A stretch of DNA of 64,000 bases from Agrostemma githago (taxonomy: Eukaryota > Streptophyta > Magnoliopsida > Caryophyllales > Caryophyllaceae), in the NCBI GenBank assembly GCA_958450325.1, contig OY288243.1:42821378-42885377 (forward strand). The letters run 5' to 3'. This document shows positions 31,999-43,855 of this stretch, piece after piece. The position numbers were made by a program, and so were the translations under genes. How positions within the stretch are numbered: position 1 is the stretch's first letter; every line of letters starts with the position of its first letter. The notes under the pieces were generated by a model, which did no database searches, was not told the DNA's origin, and saw nothing but the letters and a program-made list of their open reading frames with translations.

Positions 31999-32296
31999 AT
32001 GAGACCAAAAGCGACTGCTTGACTATTATCAGTGATCTTAAGGCAAAACGGAAGGGTCGTAGCGATTTATTTACTATCTATAGCGAGATTCTTCTAGTTT
32101 GTAACTCTTTTTCGGTTGTCTCGTTTAGTCATGTTCGTAGGCATCAGAATAAGGTAGCTCATTCTCTAGCGACTCTTTGTCCTAGGCTTATTGGTAGGCG
32201 ATTCTGGAATGCCTCTGTTCCTGCTGAACTGGTCGACTTAGTTTCTGTGGATGCTTGTTTAATATATTACCCTCGATGGGTTTTGATTAAAAAAAA
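31999..32296 (+). mobile_element. 5'-truncated LINE fragment (RNase H tail)
   Basis: A 15-bp duplication TGAACTTGCAGATTT flanks it (31984-31998 and 32297-32311), with a short A-rich tail before the right copy. The frame reads YETKSDCLTIISDLKA, then VVSFSHVRRHQNKVAHSLAT, the C-terminal part of the RNase H domain found at the end of plant L1-type LINE polyproteins. It inserted at a splice acceptor (TTGCAG) of the MULE transposase gene, which the duplication copied. Confidence 0.85.
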
Positions 32297-33527
32297 TGAA
32301 CTTGCAGATTTCTGCTGCAAAATTCGGCGGTGACGGCATTGATTACACATCCCAATTTGAGACTAACATTGATTTTCATGGGTCTGACGAAGCGTTCAAT
32401 TGGGCTCAATTGAGGGCACGCCCTCTCGGGTTCAGTCTAGTTAAGAGTAGTAACAAAAGGGATCGTAGCGGAAAATTTCGCATAAATTATTTTTATTATT
32501 GTAGGGGCGGAGCTCCTCGGGGGTGGAGAATGGAACTCCAGGGAAGACCAAAAATACTGCTACGACAAAGATCCATTGTTTGTTTAAATTGAAAGTGACT
32601 GAGATAGTGGTTCATCCCCCCAAGTAGAACTTGTCGGTACTTAATGGGGGCGGATATCATAATCATAAGTTCACGGTTTATGAAGATGGTCATCCCCGAC
32701 ATGCTAAGCTTGATGAAGACGAGAAAGCCCAAGTTGATGCCCAAGTTCTAGCCGGTGTCCCCCCTTCGAAGATTCATGAGGAGTTACATCAGAGTAATCT
32801 CGATAAGCCCTGTCCCGGTATACGAACTATTCACAATCGGGCGTATAGAGTTAGGGAGAAGGATAGATCTGGCAGAAACCCGGTGCAACAAATGTTGAAG
32901 CTTGCACATGACGCGGGGTACTTAGTTTGGTTTGAAGTTGATGAAGGGACACGTCGTCTACTACGATCATTCAAGGCTAATCAGGTTTCGGTTAACATGT
33001 TAAGAACTTATTACTACGTCGTACAAATTGATGCAACATACAAGACCAACAAATGCGGACTTACACTCGTTGAGATGATCGGTATGACTCCCTTCAACAA
33101 GAGTTTTGTAATTGCTACTGCTTTCATTCGGACAGAATCTTTGCCTGAGTGCAAATGGTTACTGGAGAAGCTCAAGTCACTGTTGATTGATGATGTGTCA
33201 CCGATCGCAATAGTGACGGATCGAGAGCTCGGGTTGATTAAAGCTATTCCAGATAGCTTCCCTCATTCGACTCACTTATTGTGTCCTCGCGCTGTTCAAG
33301 CTCGTGCTGCCACATTTTAAACTCCTCTACACTTGGCGACATTGTTCGTGATTATTGGTTCCATCCCATCGTGTATGCGGAGATACATGAAAATTTTGAT
33401 GCAGTGTGGGTTCATTTCGGTACTAAATGGGGCGGCATTTTCGGATATTTAACACGGACGTGGTTACCTTAGAAACAATGTTGGGCTAGAGTGTACACTA
33501 ACCAGGTGAAACATTTTGGTAACACGA
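32297..33527 (+). pseudogene. MULE transposase gene, first part (broken)
   Basis: The frame from about 32312 reads a FAR1-like start (NWAQLRARPLGFSLVKSS, then YFYYCRGG). It then needs a frame change near 32520, and passes a TAG at about 32626 before the core: GGGYHNHKFTVYEDGHPRHA, VVQIDATYKTNKCGLTLVEM (first catalytic Asp) and IAIVTDRELGLIKAI (second Asp). This is the MULE transposase domain that cuts and pastes the element DNA. After 33320 the frame breaks again, but YWFHPIVYAEIHENFDAVW and similar pieces continue to the Athila insertion at 33528. The gene resumes at 48820. Stops and shifts make it a pseudogene. Confidence 0.85.
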
Positions 33528-33608
33528 TGATCGCCTCCCAATCAGATCGGTCGTTAACGAAAGACGGGGGATCAAATGATATTTATAAGACTCGAGATGA
33601 CACACAAA

Positions 33609-34875
33609 GCTAAATCGGCAATATATTTCAATGGTATGAAAAAGGAGCTCATCGAGGATATCATCCAAGCCACGGGTTTTAGTGAAGGAAGTATTCCATT
33701 CAACTACTTGGGAATCCCCATCCAAACCAGAAAATTGAACAAAGAAGAATGCTCAAAAGTGGTCGAGAAGATGATTACTAGGATACGAAGCCTGGGAGCT
33801 CGAAAACTCTCTTATGCAGGGAGAATTGTTCTTATTAATTCGCTCCTTAACAATCTCATTGGGCTAACATCTTCATTATTCCTAAAGGTGTTATCAAGAG
33901 GATTGAAACGATTTGTAGGAATTATCTTTGGGAAGGTAGCCCTGAGTACAAAAGGGTTCCTCCTGTCTCGTGGGACGCGGTGACCAGACCCAAGAATGAG
34001 GGCGGACTTGGAATTAAACGGGCTGAAATCTGGAATATTGCAGCAGTTGGTAAACTGGTGCATTGGGTCTACAGTAAAAGTGACAGGTTGTGGGTTAAAT
34101 GGATCAATCATAATTATCTTAAGGGAAAAAACTGGCGTGATTATTCACCTCATAATGATATTGCTTGGACCTGGAGAACAATTTGTAAAGTGAAAGAGAG
34201 ACTTAAGGCAGGCTATGTGAATGATATATGGAATCAGGATAATGGAGACTATACTATCACGAGAGGATACGCGTGGATCAGAGGAGACAGCCTGAAGGTT
34301 CAGTGGAGTAAGCTTGCGTGGAATCAATGGAATGTTCCTAAGCATTCTGCTATTTCTTGGATTATGCTTAATGGGGGGCTGAATACTAGGGAGAAAATGT
34401 TCAAACTAGGCTATTGTACTAACGATTTATTCTGTATATATGTGGTGCTAAGACTGAAACGACGACTCACTTGATGCTGGAGTGTGATTTCAGCAGGAGA
34501 GTGAGAGCGGGAATTGAAGACTGGATGAAGATGAAACTGCCTGATCCTCCGGATTACAGGACAGTGGATGGCCCAACTGGGTGCATTCAGGCTACCGTTG
34601 TGGTAGCTACTTGGTACACGATCTGGATGAAGAGGAATAAAGCGAGAGTGGAAAATACCTTTCAACATCCGGAGTCTGTGATTAAGGAGATTAAAATGGG
34701 AGTTAAGGCTAGACTAGAGAGTATTGCTAGCAAAGATAAGGTCTTGTGCAATGTGCTGAACGAGATTAATAACCTCATTCGGGCCATCTAGGTCGTTTTT
34801 GGGGTTATTACATTGTAATCTTTTTTGTGAATAATAATATACTAACATTTCATCAAAAAAAGAAAGAAAAAAAAA
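33609..34875 (+). mobile_element. 5'-truncated L1-type LINE (RT end and zf-RVT domain)
   Basis: A 15-bp duplication GAGATGACACACAAA (33594-33608, 34876-34890) and an A-rich tail mark a LINE insertion into the Athila LTR. Frames on the + strand, in order, read the end of the reverse transcriptase (IPFNYLGIPIQTRKLNKEEC, ARKLSYAGRIVLINSLL), a linker (NEGGLGIKRAEIWNIAAVGK), the zf-RVT domain (NVPKHSAISWIMLNGGLNTR, then HLMLECDFSRRVRAG in a shifted frame) and a C-terminal tail to TAG 34789-34791. Frame breaks near 33860 and 34440 make it a pseudogene. Confidence 0.9.
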
Positions 34876-36033
34876 GAGATGACACACAAAAACAAACAAG
34901 TATTCGTGGTAAGTCGAGGTCGGTCCACAGGGAATGGATGTGTTGAAGAGTTTGAAGCGATGTGTTTGATGTCTAGAGGGGGGGGGGGTTTCTAAGGGTC
35001 GAGTCTATGGTCGAGTCTACGCTAGAGGAATCACTACGAGGATGGCTAGGGGTAATTAATCTAGGGAAAGGCGTTAGGGAGAAGTCGGGAATCGGAACAT
35101 GGAGTCTAAGAAGGTCGGGATCGAGTATTTGTTGCAACATTGATAAAGGGAGAATGCCACCTTTCGGTTTCTTCATCCAACCCACCTAAAAACCCGCTTT
35201 CGCGGCGAAGAAGGGTAAGTATCTTGTTATGGTAATTTCTACCCCGAGTTTCTCCATATTGATAGAAACGAGTCAAAGGTCGGTCTAGTTGGCCGGACTA
35301 AAACAACAATGACACAACAACCACAAGCAAGGTAAACCAACATGCAAGCAACCCACCAATACCCCTAAATTCAAATAATCCAAGCCCTTATCCCTAAACT
35401 CCCCAACAAGAAATCTACTCACTAATCATAATGGAAGGCAATAAAACATTAACTAAGGAGAAACTAACTACAACATGCATATTAATTAGATCTAAGGAAA
35501 CTAACAACAATATGGTGAGAAAACTACAATCTAACAATTACCCACTAAACTATGAAACTACCAAATTAATCTAGAGAATAATCTAGAACAACATGAACAA
35601 GATCTAGAGAAACTAACTACACTAAGATGATCTAAACAAGATAATAATGAGAAAACTAAATTAGAGCTAAACTAAAGATAAGAGAGTGGAAAGAAATTTA
35701 CCAACTATGAAGATCTACAAGTAATAAGAAGATTACATATATAAAGGTTGAATCTTTGATGGAGAGAATGAAGAACTTGTCACTAATCCTTCAATAAACC
35801 CAACAAATCTTCAATAAAAATTGAATAATCTTCTACAAACTTGTAATCTAGAGAATTGTTGATGTAAACTAGGTAGATCTACTACTAATTACTATGTAAA
35901 CTACTAGATTTATAGAGAATTATTACTAGATTACTACTAGATTGTTCTACTAATGGGGTGGTGTAACTACACTAATGGAGGGTTTCTACTCTAATGGGTG
36001 ATAATTGATGCCTTGGGCAACAAACTAGGGTAA

Positions 36034-36044
36034 CATATATATAG
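36034..36044 (-). promoter_or_regulatory. TATA-like box of the Athila 3' LTR
   Basis: The minus strand reads CTATATATATG, in an LTR position downstream (minus sense) of the palindrome array at 36164-36380. The corresponding site in the 5' LTR is at about 48136-48152 (CTATATACTAGTATATG). Confidence 0.45.
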
Positions 36045-36163
36045 TAATCTTCTTAATGGGTATTTAAACTAAAGCCCAAATCCACTTCATGCTCCATTAA
36101 TGAGACAATCACCCATAGCATCTTCATGGGGTGAAACTTCGCCCTGCGGTCTTGCGTAATAAT

Positions 36164-36380
36164 CCCACCGGGTGAAATTTTCGCCCGGTGAGATTTTCTT
36201 TATTTTTAGCGTTTTTCGGCACATCTTTCCATCGGGCGAAATTTCACCCGGTGGGCGAAATTTTGCCCGGTCAGTTTCGCCCGGTGGGAAGTCTCGGAAA
36301 ATCTTCGGGGAGGCATTTTTACCATCGGGTAAAATTTCGCCCGGTGGTGTCTCACCGGGTGAAATTTCGCCCGGTCATTC
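36164..36380. promoter_or_regulatory. CCGGGYGAAATTTYRCCCGG palindrome array, Athila 3' LTR
   Basis: About five palindromic units of the form CCGGGTGAAATTTCGCCCGG, with T/C swaps, are packed into 215 bp. They lie just upstream (minus sense) of a TATA-like box. A frame across the array reads a PGEISPGG-type repeat that reflects the DNA repeat, not a gene. Confidence 0.65.
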
Positions 36381-36681
36381 TGTTGGCCTCTTTTCTTGTC
36401 TCATTCTTCGTTAATTGATTGGATGGCTTTAAACTTTAAGTTGTGTGCTTTACTCTTAGGACAGTATTCCCTTCTCTTGTGCTCGTGGAAGCTTGATCGT
36501 GATTTCGGTGCCAAATCCTATCAAAATTGATAGAAAAACTACCAAAAACACGTAAAACGCACAAGAGGGACGCTAATGCGAGAAGTACACAAAATATGGC
36601 GATAATCGCACTCTAAACTCGCAAAACGAGGGAAAAAAGGGTCTAAATGAGGGGAAAACGGTCTAAATTTAGCACACAACA

Positions 36682-36695
36682 ATTCCCCCACGCTA
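36682..36695 (-). other. Polypurine tract of the Athila element
   Basis: The minus strand reads GCGTGGGGGAAT directly before the LTR start TGTTGTGTGC. Confidence 0.85.
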
Positions 36696-38940
36696 AACAG
36701 TTGCTCGTCCTCGAGCAAAGACCCAAAAACAAATTACATACTACTACTACTAGCTAGACTATGCTAAGCCGATACAGGGCAATTAACGGGCCCGCTTCGT
36801 CCCTTCAACTCACATCGAAATACCCATGAGGTAGAGTACTCCCATGCAAGGCAAGTTGGGACTTGCTCAAAACGGTGGATGCGACTAAACACACAAAAAC
36901 ATATAAAACGAAAGAATAGACGCATCCAAAGCAAAAATAAAACACCGATTCCCTCATCGAGACGGCGGGGAAGACACCGATTACTTACCTAGAACAACAA
37001 TAAACTTCCAAGATAAATGACCCATGTAAATAAGAACCAAAGCCTAATACTATGACAATTAAGCAATATAAGTGTTGATAACTTAGCCTAGGTCCTCCTA
37101 GTCTTCTAAAGGGGTACGACGGGGCGTATAAGGGAGTGGAAAAAGTGAACCATGGATTCGTTCGACATTGTAGGTAGGTGCAGTCCCGCTCTCTTTGGCT
37201 AAGCCAAGAGGGTCGTTCCAAACTCGAATTTCCTAAATTAGCCCAAACAAAAAGGTGGAGTGTTTACAATTATTGGGGTGGATCGACTAATCACCGCTAT
37301 CTTCCTACGTCGGGACTCGGTCCTCTAGTTGGCACTTCACGGCGAAGAATCGATCAAAGGGCTTTTTTTTGTTTTTTTGTTTTTTTGGGAGATGTTTTTG
37401 ATGATATGATTTCATTTGAAGCTCCTTTTCTCTCCTTGTTTTTCATATTTTTGTGCCCTTTTCTCTTGCTTTGGTTTGCTCTTTTTTGGCTTTTTTATTT
37501 TGATGTGGTTCATAACCAAGCTTGGAGGTTATTTTTTTGTAAACTTATTGTGGTGATGTATAGGTGGAGGAAAATAGGTAAACGAGAACACGCGTCATTC
37601 CCGGATAACCCACAAAAAGGTGGAAAGAATTTGGACTAAAGGTGCAATGGTCATTCGAGCAAGGTCACCTAGAAAACGGGATGCGGGAACCAAGGCCCAA
37701 CTCCTCTATGGGTGGTCAAGGTGGTCAAATGCAAACCCCGAAGTAAACCTCTAGTAGAAAATGTGGACTCAAGCTAAAGGATCAACAAATTCATTGATTA
37801 AGAGTCATTCTACTAGATTATGGTCCAAAATCCACAATGGATTATCTACAATAGAATGTAAACTCTTGTAATAAGCTTGTAATCGGGTTTTCGAAAACAT
37901 TTAGTCCTAGACACGCTATACAAAAGCAAAAGGAACACACGAAAAAAAAAGGCAAATAAAAGAAAACACAAGTAAAGTCATGTACTCCATACTCCATCGG
38001 CATTAAAGCACACAATCAACCACAACACCCAAAATGCTCAACTTCGAGAGCCTCCAATAGCAACAACCTAACTCCTCTACAAAATTAAAGAAATAAGGAA
38101 GGAAGTTACCGAGGGGAGTGCTTTCATAATCTCTTCAATTCGCGCTTTCAAGGTGGTGGTTACCTGTAAGAGTGGAGAACAAGACCGTACACGGGACACG
38201 AAAACATAACAAGAAACAAGAAAAGAAAAGGGAAAGAAAGGAAAAAAATGTTTTTGATTTTTCGAATTTTTCAAATTTTTATAGATTTTGAAAAGATTTT
38301 TGCAAAATAAAAAATAGTAGACTCCTCCCCCACACTAAAACTGTACAATGTCCTCAATAGACAAGTAGGGGAAGAACGAAAAAGATGGAAAGGAAACATC
38401 TTTTTGGGTTTTTAGGATTTTTCAAGTGTTTTTGGATTTTTCAAAATTTAAGAAAAGAAAACGGAAAAAGAAAATAAACAAAGCGATAAGATAGTGGCGG
38501 GCCTAGGTGCAATCACATCACCTAGACCCTAGCCAAGTGGCTAAGAAATTGGAAAAGAAGTAAAAGAGAAGAAAAGAAATAAAAACGAAGGGGTGAAAAA
38601 TTGGGCATAGGTGTAGTCACGTCACCTAGCCCAGATTATGAAAAATTGAGAAAAGTTGATTAAAATTTGGATTTTTCAAAAGGGTCAATGGCGTAATCAC
38701 ATCGCCTAAAGACCGGGAGCAAAATCAAGGCCGCGACGGCCGCAAAAATACCAATGAGTGGGACAACTTGCAAATTTGGTTCGAGATAAAACAATCACAA
38801 TGATTATAATGATGGAACGAGGAACAAGGAACAATATTAATTCAAAGACATACAATTGTAGATGATTAGAGACTCACCGACACAATCCACACAAATACCC
38901 ACAACACCAACAAACCAAATTGTCTACCGACTCTAATAGG
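36696..38940 (-). other. Athila 3' non-coding region
   Basis: 2.2 kb between the env-position ORF and the polypurine tract. It has A-rich tracts and many GAAAAGAAA strings and no supported gene. The 153-codon + strand frame at 37178-37639 is Phe/Leu-rich through a T-rich tract and antisense to the element, so I do not call it. Confidence 0.6.
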
Positions 38941-38945
38941 GGTGT

Positions 38946-39974
38946 CTAGTTCGAATAGTCATTTAACGCAAAAGAAGTCGTCGGAGTTCCCTCACTGGCA
39001 TACTCCCAAACTTCTATACCCCCCGATTCGGTCAGTCGGAATTCACCGGGACCCAAAGGTAGGTCCAAATTGTGGCAGTTATAAATATTGGTTTGGTTTC
39101 TGCTGGGGACTATTAAAGCACGATCATGGCAAAGAGAGACGACGCGATGATCAGGTACTTTAAAGATCCAGGTGGGGAAGTAGTCCTCGTCAAGCCAGAC
39201 ACGGTTATCATGTGGGATAAGATGGTCGGTCGCATAACCCAAATTTCTTGCTATTAAAGTCACAAGACCACCACAGTCGACAGAGGGGCGTTGAGCAATG
39301 ATAATTTGATGAAAGTGTAACGCCAAGACAATAGGTAGGTCAAGGGGGTTAGGGTTACCGAGCAAAGAGTCACTAATTAATTGCAAGACACACACATTGA
39401 GGTTGATAATATTGTCGGTGGATGGCAAAAGACAGTGGGAAAGAATTTCAGCAAAATAACGGATGACAGGGTTACGGATTTCGGCGGTAAAGCTAGAATT
39501 GGGTTCGAAATCACGTTGACCCGGCGCTATGCACCTCCACAAGTCTCTCCTAGTCGCACTACTTTGCGAATCACTTAGGGGTTTACTTAGTCCGGTACCC
39601 GATGAGGGTAAACCTAGAGCTAAGCTAAAGTCGGAAAAATTTAAACAGTGATTTCTACCGAACAATCTAAATTTGAACTCTCTTGGTGTGGTCGGGTTAT
39701 CGATGGTGAAGGTACCTAAGAATTCACAGGTCAAGTCTTTAATTGAGCAAGGCACAAAATTAAGTAGCTTACTAGTACCAATCCTAGACAATAACTCTCT
39801 AATATTGTCCTCAATTCCTAAAAGTTCCATTGTGAATGGACAAGGCCACCTTGTACCTTGAAAGGCCTTTTCAGAAAAGGTTTGAGCTAAGGGTTTATTA
39901 GGACAAGGTGAGAGTTTAGGCTTCGAAGGCTTACTAGAAGATGAACATTTAGGAGGTTTAGAAGTCGAAGCCAT
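38946..39974 (-). CDS. Athila additional ORF (env position), 342 aa
   Basis: This intact ORF lies downstream of integrase on the coding strand, where Athila elements carry an extra ORF often called env-like. It begins MASTSKPPKCSSSSKPSKPK, a Ser/Lys/Pro-rich head. From about residue 40 it is globular (FQGTRWPCPFTMELLGIEDN; FRLFGRNHCLNFSDFSLALG), resembling the ATHILA ORF family as I know it. I see no signal peptide and no clear membrane segment, so an envelope role is doubtful. The frame is open for 342 codons while gag and pol of the same copy have many stops. That may be chance, later decay, or selection. Another reading is a captured host domain of the plant mobile-domain type. Confidence 0.65.
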   Translation of the reverse strand: MASTSKPPKCSSSSKPSKPKLSPCPNKPLAQTFSEKAFQGTRWPCPFTMELLGIEDNIRELLSRIGTSKLLNFVPCSIKDLTCEFLGTFTIDNPTTPREFKFRLFGRNHCLNFSDFSLALGLPSSGTGLSKPLSDSQSSATRRDLWRCIAPGQRDFEPNSSFTAEIRNPVIRYFAEILSHCLLPSTDNIINLNVCVLQLISDSLLGNPNPLDLPIVLALHFHQIIIAQRPSVDCGGLVTLIARNLGYATDHLIPHDNRVWLDEDYFPTWIFKVPDHRVVSLCHDRALIVPSRNQTNIYNCHNLDLPLGPGEFRLTESGGIEVWEYASEGTPTTSFALNDYSN

Positions 39975-40339
39975 ACCTTATTTCCGCGCGGCTCGTTGGG
40001 CTCTTGTCTCCATAATAATAATTGCAAGAAAAATCCCGAAACTTTAGCTTCTTTTCTCTTCAAAAACCCAAGAATATAATCACCAAGTGGAAATGGAGTG
40101 GAGGTTTGAATGTGATTGAGTATGGAGGGTGGTTTGATGAGTTTATGACGGGTGAAAATGTGGAGTGGATTATGAGGTAAAAGGGTGATATAAATAAGGG
40201 TGGTTGGGAGGGAAAGTTACAGTTTTAAAGTTGGTGGTAAAAATTTTGGTGTAAAAATTTTTGGAGGGAAAGTTATGTGTGGTAAATATGAAGGAGGGAA
40301 TTGAAATTGTAGTGAGGAGGTATGTTTTAGGTGATTGAG

Positions 40340-40605
40340 CAAGTTCATGCCGCCGGGTGAAATTTCACCCGGTCAAGCACGACCGGGTGAAATTTCACCC
40401 GACGGACTTTTCTTCGTGAAAATCGTTTTCTACCATTTTTTCCACCGGGTGAAATTTCACCCGGTCAAAATCTCACCGGGCGAAATTTTGCCCGGTGGTA
40501 TCTTCTTCAATTTCGACAGTTTTGGCAACTTTCCGTAGGGCGAAGTTTCGCCCGATCAGGTCTCACCGGGCGAAATTTCGCCAGGCGGTCTTGTTTTCTT
40601 CGTTT
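40340..40605. promoter_or_regulatory. CCGGGTGAAATTTCACCCGG palindrome array inside the Athila interior
   Basis: About six units of the same palindrome family as in the LTRs lie between integrase and the downstream ORF, about 370 bp ahead of that ORF's ATG (minus sense). The LTR arrays sit ahead of a TATA-like box, so this internal array could mark a second promoter for the ORF. That is inference. Confidence 0.55.
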
Positions 40606-40914
40606 TTTCGCCTTGCCATTTCATGGCTCTTCCAATAGTCACCTAAAGATTCAAATATTGACTCGACTCACATTACATAATCAATATCTTCCACAAACAT
40701 GCTTGTGGTCTTAAATTTCTCCATAACTTCTCCAAAAAACATGATCTTCATCCAAAATAAGTGCTCCATGGCGAAATCCAAGTTCAGCCATTCTTCTCAA
40801 GCTAACAAGCTAACAACACAAAGAAATATAATACATATGTACAAGGTGGTTGTTGAGGATACCACCAAACCTACTTCAATTTCGAGGGGGGGGGGTTAAA
40901 CATCGCTCCCCAAT

Positions 40915-42138
40915 GGGAGCTCACCAAGCTTCATGGTAGAGAAGGTCTCACGAACGTGACCGGGGTGATAAATCTTCAAACGTTGTCCATTAACCATAAA
41001 CTTCCCGGTTTCCGGGCTAGATATCTCTATTGATCCATATGGTTGCACCTTGGTCACTTCGAATGACCCCGACCATTTTTGTTTTCAACTTACCGGGGAA
41101 GAGCTTAAAGCGAGAGTTGAAGAGTAATACCTTACCACCAATGGAGAAATCCTTACGAAGTATTCGAGAATCGTGCCATTGACGAGTTCGTTCCTTGTAA
41201 ATCTTCGAATTTTCGTAGGCTTCAAGTCTTAGTTCTTCCAATTCTTGTAGTTGGAGAAGGCGGTTATCTCCTACAACACTCTCATCGAAGTTTAGCTCTT
41301 AGATTTCCCATTCGGCTTTGTGTTCTAATTCCACCGGTAAATGACAAGCTTTACCATACACAAGACGATAAGGAGTGGTTCCAATCGGCGCTTTGTAAGC
41401 CGTCCTTAATGTCCAAAGGGCGTCATTTAACTTCAATGACCAATCCTTTCGGTGTGTATTTAAAACTTTCTCTAAAATTCCCTTGATTTGACGGTTGGAG
41501 ATCTCGGCTTGCCCATTTGATTGAGGGTGGTAGGCTAGGGATATCTTGTGAGTGATAACATATTTCCTAAGAAGGTGTTCAAAGGTATCTTTTCTAAAAT
41601 GAGAGCCTCCATCACTAATTATGGCTCTAGGCATACCGAATCTCGGAAAAATTATATTCTTGAAGAGTTTAATTACAACCTTGGAGTCATTGGTGGGGGA
41701 AGCTACGGCCTCGATCCATTTTGAGACATAATCAACCGCTACTAGGATATACTTGTTACCAAAGGAGGATGTGAATGGACCCATGAAATCAATGCCCCAA
41801 ACATCGAACAATTCAATCTCTAAGATGGGTTGAAGGGGCATCTCATTTCTTCTTGTAATATTTCCACTTCTTTGACAAGCATCGCACGTGAGAATGAAAG
41901 CTCGAATGTCCTTGAACATGGAAGGCCACCAAAACCCGCTTTGGAGAACCTTGGCAATTGTCTTTTTGTTGGCCAAGTGTCCACCATAAGATGTCGAGTG
42001 AAGGTGCTTCACTATATCATATCCTTCATCGGCCGTAACACATCGTCGGTAAATTCCGTCTACACAACGGCGGAATAAATATGGCTCGTCCCAATAATAG
42101 CGTCGGGCTTCATAACGTAGTTTCTTTCTCTCTTGCTA
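40915..42138 (-). pseudogene. Athila integrase (broken)
   Basis: Minus-strand frames give the HHCC zinc region ([20 protein letters not shown] ... CDACQRSG), then the DDE core: [11 protein letters not shown] (Asp), [13 protein letters not shown] (Asp) and [20 protein letters not shown] (Glu). The catalytic triad is intact in the 237-codon piece (41299-42012). A stop follows EWEI at 41298, and the C-terminal part resumes ([19 protein letters not shown], 41017-41241), with another frame break near 41085. A stop also lies upstream near 42137. Integrase would insert the cDNA into the genome; this copy cannot make a full one. Confidence 0.85.
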
Positions 42139-42396
42139 GGAATAATCGTCTGGAATAAAATGAGATACTAGGAAATTGACGATATCGGCATACGAAGGTG
42201 TAATAGTATCAATGGCCATCAAGGCCTCATCTCTCATAGCTTCATTGATGGGGATACCATCATCTTCATTCTTTTCTTTACTAACCGTTAGTCTACTAAG
42301 ATGATCCGCTACCAAGTTCTCCGATCCGACTTTGTCTTTAATCTCAATATCAAATTCTTGTAAAAGGACGACCCACCGAAAGAGTCGGGACTTGGT

Positions 42397-42960
42397 CTAA
42401 TTCTTAGACATGATGTATCGAATTGCCGCATGATCGGTATGAATTATGACTTTGGAACCGGTAACATAATTTCGGAATTTCTCCATGGCATAGACAACGG
42501 CAAGCATCTCTTTCTCGGTTTTTGTATACCTTGATTGGGCTTCATCTAATGTTTTGCTTGCATAATATATCACACGTAGCTTCTTGTCAACCCGTTGTCC
42601 TAGAACGGCACCAACAGCAAAATCGGAAGCATCGCACATGATCTCAAATGGAAGACTCCAATCGGGAGCTTTGATAATCGGAGTGGTAGTAAGAGCGGTC
42701 TTTATCCTGCAAAAGGCTTCAAGACACGAGTCATCGAAAACAAAAGGTACATCTTTCATAAGCAAAGAAGTCAAAGGCTTAGCAATCTTGGAAAAGACTT
42801 TAATGAATCGTCTATAAAAACCGGCGTGACCTAGAAAACTCCTCACTCCTTCAACATTTGTAGGTAGAGGCAAGTTTTCGATCACGGAGACTTTCGCCTT
42901 ATCAACTTCGACTCCTTTATTAGAAATAATATGACCTAGGACAATACCTTGTTTGACCAT
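42397..42960 (-). pseudogene. Athila RNase H region (broken)
   Basis: The frame reads the RT thumb (VRSFLGHAGFYRRFIKVFSK), then RNase H with MCDASDFAVGAVLGQ, YTKTEKEMLAVVYAMEKFR and HTDHAAIRYIMSKN, the usual Asp, Glu and Asp positions. A stop follows SKN at 42394-42396, after which matching sequence continues ([18 protein letters not shown]). It joins the RT frame at 42975 after a single TGA. Confidence 0.85.
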
Positions 42961-42972
42961 AAAATGACACTT

Positions 42973-43855
42973 TTCTCAATTTAAAACAAGTCTATACTCT
43001 TCACATCGAGCTAACACTTGATCAAGATTTTCAAGACAAGAATCAAAAGATGTACCATGGACACTAAAATCATCCATAAAAACTTCCATAGATTTTTCAA
43101 TAAAATCGGAGAAAATGGCCATCATACATCTTTGAAACGTTCCTGGCGCATTGCATAGTCCAAATGGCATCCTTCTATAAGTATAGGTGCCATATGGACA
43201 TGTGAAAGTGGTTTTCTCTTGGTCATCGGGATGAATGGGAATTTGAAGAAATCCGGAATGACCATCAAGGAAACAAAAATAAGAATGATGCGCCAATCTT
43301 TCATGAATTTGATCAATAAAAGGAAGAGGGAAATGGTCTTTTATGGTGGCCGTGTTCAATTTTCGATAGTCTATACACATGCGCCAAACGGTAATAGTGG
43401 TAGTAGAGATTGACTCGCCCTTTTCTCCTTTTACAACCGTCATTCCTCCTTTTTTTGGCACAACTTGGACCGGGCTAACCCATTTACTTCCGGTTATTGG
43501 GTATATAATGTTAGCCTCATACAACTTAAGGACTTCCTTCGTGACAACCTCTTTCATTGCGGGGTTCAACCTACATTGACCTTCAACCGAAGGACGGTGG
43601 TCATCATCAAGGATGATCCTATGCATACAAACGTTTGGACTTATGCCTTGAAGGTCGGCAATGCTATACCCGATGGCCTTTTTGTGTTTTCTCAAAACAA
43701 TCAAAAGTTTTCCAATTGAGGTCCATCAAGGGTAGCATTGACGATAACGGGATAATTAGTTCCTTCAAGAAAAGCATATTTGAGGGAAGAGGGGAGTGGT
43801 TTAAGGTCAAGATTAGGAGGAGAAGATACCATACTCTTACCCACCGGTAGTGGTT
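42973..43855 (-). pseudogene. Athila reverse transcriptase (broken)
   Basis: The frame has WVSPVQVVPKKGG, MCIDYRKLNTATIKDHFPLP, FLDGHSGFLQIPIHPDDQEK, RMPFGLCNAPGTFQRCM and the catalytic FMDDFSVHG, all RT motifs of the Athila lineage. It ends at an in-frame TGA (about 42973-42975) in place of the Trp or Leu codon expected before EKCHF. Upstream, 43705-43855 continues the protein in the same direction and needs a frame change near 43860 to join the protease ORF. Confidence 0.88.

Larger units (their letters stand above)
33528..36681 (-). repeat. 3' LTR of the Athila element, split by a LINE
   Basis: The + strand starts TGATCGCCTCCC and ends AGCACACAACA, matching 46923-48819. Without the LINE and its duplication it is about 1.87 kb. 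Differences from the other LTR include single bases, small indels (TATA repeat near 36035) and one fewer palindrome unit, so this insertion is clearly older than the LARD. Confidence 0.9.

Noticed and set aside
36172..36414. PGEISPGG-type repeat protein in two frames (also 40335-40538 and 48289-48556)
   Set aside because: Direct translation of the DNA palindrome array; both frames and both strands show repeats, which points to a DNA-level signal.
37178..37639. 153-codon + strand frame with a hydrophobic middle that could pass for a membrane protein
   Set aside because: Antisense to the Athila element in its 3' non-coding region; hydrophobicity follows from T-rich sequence.
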